64,000 nt of DNA from a virus. A model generated the notes under the pieces. The model did no database searches and was not told the origin of the DNA. It saw only the letters and a program-made list of their open reading frames with translations. Positions within the stretch are counted from its first letter, which is position 1. Each line of letters begins with the position of its first letter. The stretch is taken from positions 62,001 through 126,000 of the IMG/VR virus record IMGVR_UViG_3300044451_000434; one strand, written 5' to 3'. Position numbers and translations under genes: made by a program. Positions 1-10,100 of the stretch are shown one piece after another.

Positions 1-2793
1 TTCGGCAGCTATGTTGAGAAAATATTCGTCTGAGTCTGGACGCAAACCAGCACGTATCCTGTCAAAATTAATTGTACTGTTGCAAACTAACCAATAATCT
101 CCAGCATCCTCAGCAGATACAGGATGGTACACTGAATTTAGGTAGGTGAAATCACCCACAAACAACCTAAGACCATTGAGTGTGTAATTTGCGGCAAGCA
201 GACTAGAATTAGTATACGATGTTCTACCAACTACAGAAGGTTCCAATCTGCAGAAAATTTGCAAACCTGCGTCTCTTCCCTGGGTGGCAAGGAGCACTTT
301 GTCGGTGGACAATTTTATCTGAAACACATTAGGTGGTCTACCATCAGTTATCACCTCATCAAGAGCATTTCCTTTAACCGAGGTTGATCCAATCACAAGT
401 GTGAACTTACTCTTGTCTGCATTTGCTGCAAAAATTACATCGTCAGAAAAAACCATTTGTAAAATTCTAGTGAAGGGATTCAGAACAGCACACAATGGAA
501 CAAACTGGCCTCCAGTTGGAAGAGGCTCTGCATTGCCGACGCCCCTAACGAATTTTGCGTCTCTAGATATCTGAAGAACTCTGTTATTGTATGTATCAGA
601 AACTAAATAACTCTTATCTGAAACTCGTGATATTGAACTGACTTGGTCGAATCCAATAGTAGGCAATCCATTTGCAGACAAGACGCTAGATGGTCTTGAA
701 GACTGAGAAGGAGATATGGGAAGATCAGCACCCATATATCCAAATTCTGAGAAAAGACTATCATCAAGTTGCTGTATAGAGTCGTTTGAAGCATAAAAAA
801 TCTTTTTAATTTCTAGCGGAGGCTTAATTCGCACGCTAGCAAGACCAGAATTGGAATCAACAATTTCTGCATTACTCAATGTGCATAAAGACCATTGATC
901 TCTGCGAGAAAAAACAAATCCAGATTCATTCCCAGTAGTTTTGATCAATATAGAAAAATCTTTGAATAATGGGGCTTCAGATCGATCACTATTTGCCCTC
1001 AAAGACACCTCAATATCCACTATCGTTGCAGAAACATTCAATAATTCTCCCGTTGGCGGAAGAGGCCCTTCGAAAAGCGCAGCATCCACATCTGCAAATG
1101 AATTCCCGTATCTGTATCGCAATTCAATAGCAGAAGTTGGGGGTATATTACTAGAATTCCATTCTATTGCCTGAATAATAAATGGGGAGTTTGCCACATA
1201 TCTGTAGCGTGCAAAGCCTGCTGCTTTAAAAATAACCTCAGTAGCACTCGCAGTGGATGTTCGCACATCGTCTATGTTGAAAGAAAAATCAACCGATCCA
1301 TCTTCTACCTCAAATACCATGGAAGTTATTGATTCGCGCTCAAATGGCGTGAGATTGTATTCAATCAACTTGAAGTTATCCATAGCGGGGTCTGAATTGG
1401 TGGTGATCTCATTTGCAGTGAGAACTATTGCTTTTGCAGTAGTGGTAGCAGTGGTATCTGTCGTGCCTTGGTTGATCAGGTAAAAAGAAACTACAGGGTG
1501 AACATCTGCTATGCACCTGATGTACATGAACAACTTGTTAAAATTACTCCAGTTGCTATTGCTTGATATTATTTTACGGAATATGACTTTGTTTTTCACC
1601 CCAGATCGCAATTTAACTGACTTAACTCCATCGGTTTGCACAGAAACATCACCACTGATACCAACAGTGCTTCCGATATTATCAACCGCAAAAGAAAAAC
1701 CAGGAACTCCAGAATCAGCGCCATTTTCAAAACTATCAGCAAACAAAACAGTCTCTTCATTTATTGTTGATGCAAGCGTGATCCCCGTATTTTCGCCAGA
1801 TAGGACAAATATGTTTTGGTGGGCGTAGTGAGACTTCAATTCATCTTCAGTGTCAAATCTGATGATGCTTATGGTACCTGCGGTCTGCTTTTTGCCTGCT
1901 ATACATCCGCTATTAGGTGAATAAACTGCGGTTGTGGCTCCGAAATCCACAATACTGTCAGTGGATGTGCCAGGAACATAAGTTATCGTGTTGACATGGT
2001 AATCAGCATGATTGGGATGAGATTTTCTGAAAGCAATATTCTGATGGAGTTGATTGACAGCAGTGACCTCACCAAGCAACACTCTGTCTGAAGTTTGTAG
2101 AGACCTAGCCAGAGATTCAAGCCCAGCATGACTGAGTGTTCCTGCATTCTTTAATTCAGAATGTTTCATCCTTGGCATGCGCTCATATGCTATCTGACCA
2201 GACGCTATCTGCTCAGCATCTAAGTCACCCACCCTAGCCCCTGGAAGAAAATTCTTAACCTCTCTGAGGAGATCTATTCTTGAAGGTGAGCCGCGATGCT
2301 TATGCTTGGCTATTTCAGAAAGCACGAGAGATCGAAATGATATTTGCTGCTTGACGGAATTATCAATCTGATTGATGACGCCTGCCCCAGATGTGACCTT
2401 AGCAAGCCTGATGGCATTTGGCAGACTGTATATGGGAGACCAAAATATTGAACCATTGCTTGGACCAAAGCCTGGAACAACTCGGAGGAAAACATAAACA
2501 GTGTCATCTGAAGGCAATCCAGAAAGTTGGGCAGGGCTGTCTATGTATAAGGCTCTACCTTGGGCAAAAGCCACACCAGGAGACACATACACATTCGTAC
2601 CACCCTGAGAACTGATTGCTGTGGTAACAGACATTCCTGAAACCACACCGTTCCCAAAAAGGGAGTACATGCCAAAGATTTGTCTATCAATCGTTAGGAA
2701 TCTTTCCTGCTCCAAACGCACGCTTACAGCCGCGTCTAGCCTGTCGCGGAAGTCAAAGTATCCCAAACCGTAATAGGGCGTCCGACCTGCCAC
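1..2793 (-). CDS. Large virion tail-tip/fibre-like protein, C-terminus cut by window edge
   Basis: The frame is open from a GTG start at 2793 to the window edge (931 codons, no stop). GTG is chosen because GAGGT sits just upstream and the start lies two bases after the previous gene's stop; the N-terminus begins VAGRTPYYGLGYFDFRDRL. Residues 20-110 resemble N-terminal domains of phage structural proteins (RFLTIDRQIFGMYSLFGNG). Around residues 165-260 is a His-rich stretch (AKHKHRGSP). Near residue 720, DTYNNRVLQISRD looks like an NHL/six-bladed-propeller repeat. No enzyme motif was seen. It is the last visible gene of a leftward tail operon, downstream of tape-measure and baseplate-like genes, so a distal tail, baseplate or fibre role is inferred. 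The family is not recognised with certainty. Confidence 0.8.
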   Translation of the reverse strand, partial: MAGRTPYYGLGYFDFRDRLDAAVSVRLEQERFLTIDRQIFGMYSLFGNGVVSGMSVTTAISSQGGTNVYVSPGVAFAQGRALYIDSPAQLSGLPSDDTVYVFLRVVPGFGPSNGSIFWSPIYSLPNAIRLAKVTSGAGVINQIDNSVKQQISFRSLVLSEIAKHKHRGSPSRIDLLREVKNFLPGARVGDLDAEQIASGQIAYERMPRMKHSELKNAGTLSHAGLESLARSLQTSDRVLLGEVTAVNQLHQNIAFRKSHPNHADYHVNTITYVPGTSTDSIVDFGATTAVYSPNSGCIAGKKQTAGTISIIRFDTEDELKSHYAHQNIFVLSGENTGITLASTINEETVLFADSFENGADSGVPGFSFAVDNIGSTVGISGDVSVQTDGVKSVKLRSGVKNKVIFRKIISSNSNWSNFNKLFMYIRCIADVHPVVSFYLINQGTTDTTATTTAKAIVLTANEITTNSDPAMDNFKLIEYNLTPFERESITSMVFEVEDGSVDFSFNIDDVRTSTASATEVIFKAAGFARYRYVANSPFIIQAIEWNSSNIPPTSAIELRYRYGNSFADVDAALFEGPLPPTGELLNVSATIVDIEVSLRANSDRSEAPLFKDFSILIKTTGNESGFVFSRRDQWSLCTLSNAEIVDSNSGLASVRIKPPLEIKKIFYASNDSIQQLDDSLFSEFGYMGADLPISPSQSSRPSSVLSANGLPTIGFDQVSSISRVSDKSYLVSDTYNNRVLQISRDAKFVRGVGNAEPLPTGGQFVPLCAVLNPFTRILQMVFSDDVIFAANADKSKFTLVIGSTSVKGNALDEVITDGRPPNVFQIKLSTDKVLLATQGRDAGLQIFCRLEPSVVGRTSYTNSSLLAANYTLNGLRLFVGDFTYLNSVYHPVSAEDAGDYWLVCNSTINFDRIRAGLRPDSDEYFLNIAAE

Positions 2794-2795
2794 TT

Positions 2796-3002
2796 TTACC
2801 TCGACACGGTGCCGTTTCTAACTCCAATCCTTGCCTCGCCTGCCGAATTTATGGAAGACAGCGGAGTCAGGCTAGTTCCTAGCGTTCCTTCTAACTCTCT
2901 CTGAGCAGCATCATTTCCTTGAGTCTTCCCCAATTCTTCTAGAATTACAGCACGTATAGTCTGCATCATATACCTGCCTGCGTCATTAATTTTTTCATTC
3001 AT
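2796..3002 (-). CDS. Small hypothetical protein in tail operon (68 aa)
   Basis: This ORF starts at an ATG preceded by GAGGAGA at good spacing and ends two bases before the GTG of the next large structural gene. The product is 68 residues, begins MNEKINDAGRYMMQTIRAV, and is mostly helical and polar. It has no signal peptide, membrane segment or cysteine motif. Position between two giant tail proteins and the tight junctions suggest a small tail accessory or assembly factor. I do not recognise a family, and function is unknown. Confidence 0.7.
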   Translation of the reverse strand: MNEKINDAGRYMMQTIRAVILEELGKTQGNDAAQRELEGTLGTSLTPLSSINSAGEARIGVRNGTVSR

Positions 3003-3053
3003 GATTGTCTCCTCGATTGTTTCACTTTTTTTAGACTATAACCTACAAAGTTT

Positions 3054-6000
3054 TTAAGTTGTAGTACCACCAACTTGGTTACCTGTCGAATTACTAACAG
3101 ATCCGTCAGTATTAACCGTCCAAAGGGCAGAGCCATTCAATTTGACTGTCTCTCCAGGTATGAAGTAGAGGCCGGTTACCGTTGTTTCCCACTTGTTATC
3201 AGCAGCAACAATATCATTTTTAATCTCACCAATTAATAATTTGGTTGGCCCAGCGGAACCGAACCCATTGAATTCGATTATCTGCATAGGACGCAGCCCA
3301 GTCCTTCCTGGAACAGTAAATGTAATCTCTACTGGAGCATTAAACATCTTTGAATATCTTGATAACTGTCCTTCCAGGGTATCTTTGGAACCAAAAACAG
3401 CTTGAGCTTGGAAGAACATCTTTTTATAACCTATGAAGCTTGGACTAGCTGGATCAACTATAGAACTTTTATTTAGATGACCAGCAATCATCTTAGACAT
3501 ATTGGGAGTAGAAGATATCAAGCGTATTTCATTAACAACATCCTTGGTCATGCGCTTGAAAGAATAACTGCCCCCACTGACAACATTCCACCATTTATAA
3601 TTAGATCCGGCAATCGGAGAATTAGCATTTGCGGTCGATTCACCGCTTGCTCCAGAAATATCTGACGGAGTCTCTGCAGACGCTTGAGCAGGGGAACCCG
3701 AGCCCCCCGATGCTCCCAATCTCAACCTTGAGTCACGAGGAGACCAACTAAAGTAGTCAACTGGCTTCAACTGTGGAAACCCCTGAGTTTGTTGAGTAGA
3801 TCTGTCAATCTGCTGCATCTCAGCCTCATCAACAGGTATGTCAAAGTGAAATACGCCGTTGGCATCAAAAAACATTGTTTTTCCCATCATTTTTGCCCAA
3901 GTTTCTAATATACCTATATAGGCGTCTGACACCTTGGGTTTAAACATCGGAGAATTGAGAGTTGCATATTTACCTGGAAGGACATTATCGTTCCATATTA
4001 TTTGCTCATCTCCAAACTGCACAACCAAATAATCACTTTGTGGCTTGATGGATGCCAACTCTTTTATTAGCCTTCCTGGGTCTGTTAGAGATGCACTAGA
4101 CCCAGCGCGTGAGCCACCACTTGCGCTATCGTTACCGTTTTCAGATGAAGAATTACCTCCACCAAGTTTAAATCCCGCTTGGCATATTACATCAAGAACT
4201 GCGTTGTAATCTCGCATAGCATCATAGTATGGAGCATTCAACCACCGCATGTGCTCAAGAACCATGAAGTAATCTCGCAAATTACAGGTCATTATAATCT
4301 TGGTTGCCTCAGTCTGAAAACTTACATCATTACATATACCTGTAAACATGGCTCTTCTTGACTTTTTACCTGCACTAGATGCAAGAGTGGTGTACATTGA
4401 TCCATCAAAATACCCCGCCCCTTCACGCCACGCATAAACAGTGATGTAGAAATAGCGATCTTGCAAAGAAGCCAAGTAATCACTCTTGTCTGCTTGGCTG
4501 CTGTTTGTGTCCTGTCCTCCAACGCTACTATCAACAGGATACTGCTCACCAGTGACAGAAACTGGCTTTATTGTTTCGAAGTTGCCCTGAGCCTCACCCT
4601 TTGTAAGATACAGCTTCATGGTTCCTTGGTGGTTAATGCGATATCGTTCATTTCGTGTCCAATTCTCTTGAAAATCGATAACATGATTTGTTATATCAAC
4701 AGGCTCTGAAATCCACCTGTCTGATTCATCTTCTTTAATGAATACAGTAAAACTTGTACACAATGGTCTGAAACAGTTTTCTAAAATATATGGCTCGGAG
4801 CCACCTAACAATGCCAAAGATCCAGCATTTAATGTTATTGACGGCGTGATGTTTATTGAACTTGGATTATTTGGGTTTGCAGAATCTTTATAGCTAGCTT
4901 TTATGACTGAAGGTCTATCAACCTTAAAGCCTGCGTATGAAGATGCGTCAGAGGATGCTGCTCCATAGGTGTCTCCGGAAATGGTCTTGCGAACATCTAA
5001 AGAAAACTTGTCAGAAGAAAACTTTTGGGAATTACCACCTATAATCTCTTCGATTTCTAAACAGGACTGAAACCAATAAGCGGGCTCCTCTCCAGAGAAT
5101 CCCACAGCAGTACCATTCTCAATATCTTCAGCGTTCTTTGTGGCGTCTCGAGAACCCTTTGCCCTAAGCAGGATGCTCAAAGCCAGCTTGTCATATTGCG
5201 GATTTAACAATGCAACTGACGATGACTGCGCGCTAGGCTTTTCACGTGGCGGGATGGCTATGTCAAGAACAGTTACGGGAAACTGGGTAGTCACGCTTAC
5301 AGAAGGTACATACTGCAGTGGGCTAAAGTTGAATGCACCACGGTAATTTCCCATATGAACCCTAATCTTGCCAGACAACTTGATGGGAGAAAAATACTGA
5401 TTGTTTCCAGACTTGTTTTCTGAATCTAGAGCTTGAAGCTGACTCTCTGTTAACATTTGCTTTCTTGCCATTTCTCGTATGCTTTCTGGCCATCTGTTTC
5501 TTTCTATTACTAGAGGCTCACTGCCATCGATTGATATCTGTAAACGACCAAAATAATGCTGCACACTTATTTCGAATGCATCCATTTTGAGAATAGACGC
5601 ACCGCTTTTTTTCATAGTTGCAAGCAATCGAGAATGATTTCTATCTCCACGTAAAACCGTAGTTTGCTGAGCGCTGTTTCCAGTCAGAGCAGAAACCCAT
5701 TCAGGATCTCTAGTCACCTCATATACAGAAACGTCTGATTCATTAGTTATGCATATAAAAAATCTGTTTTCTTCGCCACCGTCTACTTCAATAATAATGT
5801 ACGGCTGTTCAGCAAGATAGTTTTTTTCTGCATCAGACGGTATAACGAAACCCGGAGTAGTATTCTCTCCATTTTCCACAGCAGTCCTGCAGACAGGACG
5901 AGCCACTCCGAAATTTTTCTCAACTCTAGCAGCATCAGATATTGTGTTGTCTGGAACAACACTAGGAGACGAAGATGCGCTATATACGATATTCCCATCT

Positions 6001-7106
6001 GTGTCATCAGAGTCTATATAAAGAGGATCAAGGTAGCAATAATCATCTCTCATTAAAAAAGCGGCTGTAGCCACCTTTCTGCCATCTTCAGGAGCTTGAG
6101 AATTTACCTTGTCCAAGTTGACCTTCGGAAATTGCCCAGTCGTGTTGTGAAACCTGAAAGAAAAATCTAGACCAGCGAAAAGATCAGTGACCTTTTCATA
6201 ACTCACATGCATGCCAGGGTTCAAATTTTTATATGAATTTTTTCTAGGCACTGTAGTTCCTATGGGCTCTCCAATTGTCTGCGCACGACCGCCATTAAAA
6301 AGTTGAGAATCTGATATCTCTTCGCCTAGTTTCTCAAATAAATTACCTACAAAACTTGTCGTAAGTTGGACATATGGCAATTCAGAACCAAATTGCTGAT
6401 CTGCACTGACAGTAACCTCTTGACCGGGCATGCGTTTTTGACCCTTTTTTTTGGGCTCAGATATATTTCTCGTTCTGCTCACAGGCACCAAGTCTTCCAA
6501 GGGAGATTTTGCGTTTTCTCTTTGCTGACCAGATGAATTGACTAGTCCTTTTATCTTGTCCCTATCAATAAGATCAGTGAATAACCCAGGAACATGTCTA
6601 AACAATTGATGTATGAAAAAACTCTCATTTTCTGATCTTACACTATCTGCTATTTCATCAATGCCCTCGACATCTATACCAAGAGATGTTTGATTCGAAT
6701 TTGAAGTAAACTCTAGTGGGCTATTAGAAACCACTTCAGAAGTGGCTGTATCAAAAAGTGATGCACCCGATCGAGAAACAAACACCTTCTCAGCAAAACA
6801 AGTTGGCAAGCGACCATATTGAGCTCTTTTCAATGTAATGCCGACAGACGAACCCACATCTATAGCTTCAACATCATCTTTCTTGCTAGCGTTTAAGAAC
6901 TGAAGGTTGTTTTTTGTAAATAAAAATTCGTGTACTTGCCTGACGCGCTTTGAAAATGGACATCTGCCAGCCTCAAATAGCACCACCTGCATTTTGACAG
7001 TACCCAAGACCCCTATAGAGCCATGGCCACTACCATGCGCGCCATCAGCAAATGTAGCGCTTTTTAGAGTTGTGTCTTCGCCAAGATTACTGCGAAAGTT
7101 GGGCAT
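3054..7106 (-). CDS. Giant tail/baseplate hub-like structural protein
   Basis: About 1,350 residues. The frame stays open to a TTG at 7127, but the ATG at 7106 (MPNFRSNLG) is the more ordinary start; either way the 5' end overlaps the end of the preceding gene. The first two thirds is beta-rich with no recognisable motif. The C-terminal third (about residues 900-1340) alternates short strands with phrases such as FTGICNDVSFQTEATKIIMT, NLRDYFMVLEH, MMGKTMFFDANGVFHFDIP and LLIGEIKNDIVAADNKWETT. These resemble hub proteins of the gp27/gpD type, where a domain evaluates an integrated tail bore. A Gly/Ser-rich linker lies near residues 990-1020. No lysozyme or peptidase motif was noticed. Tail-tip hub is an inference from position after the tape measure and from these patterns. 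Confidence 0.75.
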   Translation of the reverse strand: MPNFRSNLGEDTTLKSATFADGAHGSGHGSIGVLGTVKMQVVLFEAGRCPFSKRVRQVHEFLFTKNNLQFLNASKKDDVEAIDVGSSVGITLKRAQYGRLPTCFAEKVFVSRSGASLFDTATSEVVSNSPLEFTSNSNQTSLGIDVEGIDEIADSVRSENESFFIHQLFRHVPGLFTDLIDRDKIKGLVNSSGQQRENAKSPLEDLVPVSRTRNISEPKKKGQKRMPGQEVTVSADQQFGSELPYVQLTTSFVGNLFEKLGEEISDSQLFNGGRAQTIGEPIGTTVPRKNSYKNLNPGMHVSYEKVTDLFAGLDFSFRFHNTTGQFPKVNLDKVNSQAPEDGRKVATAAFLMRDDYCYLDPLYIDSDDTDGNIVYSASSSPSVVPDNTISDAARVEKNFGVARPVCRTAVENGENTTPGFVIPSDAEKNYLAEQPYIIIEVDGGEENRFFICITNESDVSVYEVTRDPEWVSALTGNSAQQTTVLRGDRNHSRLLATMKKSGASILKMDAFEISVQHYFGRLQISIDGSEPLVIERNRWPESIREMARKQMLTESQLQALDSENKSGNNQYFSPIKLSGKIRVHMGNYRGAFNFSPLQYVPSVSVTTQFPVTVLDIAIPPREKPSAQSSSVALLNPQYDKLALSILLRAKGSRDATKNAEDIENGTAVGFSGEEPAYWFQSCLEIEEIIGGNSQKFSSDKFSLDVRKTISGDTYGAASSDASSYAGFKVDRPSVIKASYKDSANPNNPSSINITPSITLNAGSLALLGGSEPYILENCFRPLCTSFTVFIKEDESDRWISEPVDITNHVIDFQENWTRNERYRINHQGTMKLYLTKGEAQGNFETIKPVSVTGEQYPVDSSVGGQDTNSSQADKSDYLASLQDRYFYITVYAWREGAGYFDGSMYTTLASSAGKKSRRAMFTGICNDVSFQTEATKIIMTCNLRDYFMVLEHMRWLNAPYYDAMRDYNAVLDVICQAGFKLGGGNSSSENGNDSASGGSRAGSSASLTDPGRLIKELASIKPQSDYLVVQFGDEQIIWNDNVLPGKYATLNSPMFKPKVSDAYIGILETWAKMMGKTMFFDANGVFHFDIPVDEAEMQQIDRSTQQTQGFPQLKPVDYFSWSPRDSRLRLGASGGSGSPAQASAETPSDISGASGESTANANSPIAGSNYKWWNVVSGGSYSFKRMTKDVVNEIRLISSTPNMSKMIAGHLNKSSIVDPASPSFIGYKKMFFQAQAVFGSKDTLEGQLSRYSKMFNAPVEITFTVPGRTGLRPMQIIEFNGFGSAGPTKLLIGEIKNDIVAADNKWETTVTGLYFIPGETVKLNGSALWTVNTDGSVSNSTGNQVGGTTT

Positions 7107-10100
7107 CGAGGATAAACCTATCTCCAATTAGGAATCCAGCACGCACAGATTCTTTAGCAGAATAGTATAGTCTAAATATACCATTTTGAAGGGGAACGAT
7201 TGTTGGCATAGATCCACCAAGGTCAACACCTAAATTCTGTTCAAGTTTACTTGGATCTCCCAAATATGTTTTGTCCAATCTTACAAACGACCTCTCCGTG
7301 AGAAGTTCTTCTGATATTTCAGATGGCAAAGGCCCTAAAATGTAAAATGGTCTCATGAATCTATGGTCTTCTGCGGAAAGCCAAGCAGTTGTGAATATTT
7401 TTGATGCCTCAGCAGACCTGTTCATTATGGAAACACAAGGAACACGTTGACCAAAAATACATCCTTCGATATTGTATGCTATCAAAACAAATTCTCCAAA
7501 TTTGTCCACGCACATCGTCAGATTGTCTAAGGGGAGTGTATCTCCCAAACTCGCAGAAACATTCTCAAAATTGTAAATGCTATCTGCGTCAGAGATTTTA
7601 TACTTTATTGGCCTGATTGGAAATGAATAGTCTCTGAAGGCCGGATTCCATGTTTTTCCACAATCAGAACTTACGAATGCATATGCAGAACCCTCATGTG
7701 TCATCATGCAGAAAAGACTTCCGTTGGGCATAACCTCAAACGCGTATGGTCCCATTGGATCAAAATCAAATCTACCCGATGTGCCAACACAAAGTTTGGG
7801 GTTTTCTACGAACGATGTGGATATTCTTGGATAGAAAGTTTTTTTGGACAATTCGCTCGACGAAATGCCAGAAGAACTTGTGAATTTCCTGCTTGTCAAG
7901 ATTCTAAAATTGGCTGCCTCTTCCTTGTATGCCGGGTTTTCTGCAAAATCAGCATAAACCACATGGCAAGGTGCTAGTCTAACTTTCATCATTCCAAGAT
8001 TTATATTAACATTATTTTGATTCTGAGAAAATCCATTAGTCTTGTATGGCTCTTCTGAAATTGAGTAAACATCTAAGCCGTCTGCATATCCAACCCTAAA
8101 CTTTTCTTTAGGCATCGACTTCGGCAATCGGCATAAATCAGTACTCATATCAGAGTCATCTATTCTCTTACACAGTAGCATGCCGTCTTTTTTAAACATA
8201 CAGTATGTGCAGGATAAATTATGATCTGATTTTACTACAATGTCGCTGAATGATTCGCCACTAAAGCCCTGCATCACATGCGTCATTAGATTCCAACGCA
8301 AATCGCCATCACAAGACATATAGCAACTCAATCCCATATCTTCATTCTGCGATGCGAAATACATACCATAACAGCCATATGAGTCTATGAATGGGGATGC
8401 ACTCGTCATTTCGGGATACCAAATGTCGGCCTTAGACTTTTCTATCCATCTCACCTTTACATTTGCAGTAATTGATCCAGAAATGGGAGACGAAGAAGAT
8501 ATGATTAAATTCATAGATGATCCGTAATGCGGACCACGTATTTTTACTGTACCTAAATCGTCAACCTTATACCAAAGCATCATCTTGCTGCCGCTTGGCG
8601 GATAGAAAGAAACCGAATCTGACAAAAATGAACCATCTATGCATGCAGAAATGAACATTTTCTTCAATTGTTCTTTAGATTGATTTTTTAAATAAATATC
8701 AATCCCGGCTATATAATAATTTGGGTTGGACGGAATTGATGCTGATGCTCCATCGCCACTGACTGAAAATAATATATTATAATCATTTTCAACAAAATTT
8801 GGCAAATTACTCGGCTGCTCACGGAATGCATCGGCTTCATTGACAACTGCCTTGAAGCCTGGATAAACGACTGGCACCATGTCAAAAGGAAAACCGAAAG
8901 CGGCTTTCGATCTTATTGGGTTGGCAAGGTCAGTGATTTTTTTATCTCGCCATATGACAGATTCATCATCAATACGCTCATTGATAAATGAACATGCCGA
9001 AGTAATCTTTTGAGTTTGTATCGAGTTGATGGGCATAAGCGCAAAGTTCTGATCATCCCTAACGGTCAAAACACCGAAACTGTTATTATAATTCATCGCA
9101 GAACGCATGCCTTCAAATAATGTTCCCGTTGTAAATACAAAAACCGCACCATTTGTCTCTTGTTGGCTGTTTAGATTCTCTATGGTTATCCTACTAGTCC
9201 TAGAAAGATTAATGTTTTTAATACTTCCAGCAGATCTGAGAAAATTTATTGATGCATTACCAGTTGTTATATCAATAGCAGCACTTCCCTGATTCACGTT
9301 TGGCATTGTTAAGATTATCCGAGTGTCAAACTCTGCTAGCGACAAATCTGGAAAGTCCGCATCTCCATATGAAGGAATCGTCCCACCAACTCTTATCTGC
9401 GTGCTAGAGTATGGCTCAAAAAAATCAAGCCTAGGTATGCCAATGCCGCCCCTTATGCCATTTGATTCGTATTTTGATGACTTCTGTATTGCTAGCGCAA
9501 GATCTTTGTGGTACGGTATCTTGAGGTCGTCTGGAAGACAACTGTTGCATGCTTCAGATATGTCAAAATACATGTCTCCTAAATACATTTCATCAATCAC
9601 AAATTCACTTATGTTTGCAAGATTTTTACTGTACCAATCAGTATTCAAAGAGCCTGGGGAAAAAAGTTTAAATGGCTCATCCCACGGAGACATAATATAT
9701 ATACCAGTCTTATCTCCAAAAAAAAAGCCTTTTGGAAAATTAAATTTTCTTAGTGTTGGTAGTCTTGTATATATCCGTGATATACGCGGCAATTCAACAG
9801 ATATTGGAGATCCCACAATGTCAATGTTAAGGTCTGCTGAATCAGTTGAACCACCGGGGGGGTCAAGCGGATTTCCAAAGTTAGGACGACCTATGCCAAT
9901 ATTTATCGATTGTCTCACCCTGTCGCAAATCTCTTTAAATTTTTCATCTGATGAAATATAAGATTCATATGAACTTGATCCAATTTCAACACACTTAAGA
10001 TAAGCAAGATAAGAAAAAGACCTCAATTCAACTCCGGCGCTAGATAAACTAGGCAGCCTGCCATAATAATTGGAAGTAAAATCTCCTTGTAAAGATCTCC

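Noticed and set aside
9323-9961. Plus-strand ORF of 212 codons
   Set aside because: Antisense shadow of the 1,515-aa tail gene; no ribosome site or neighbours on that strand.
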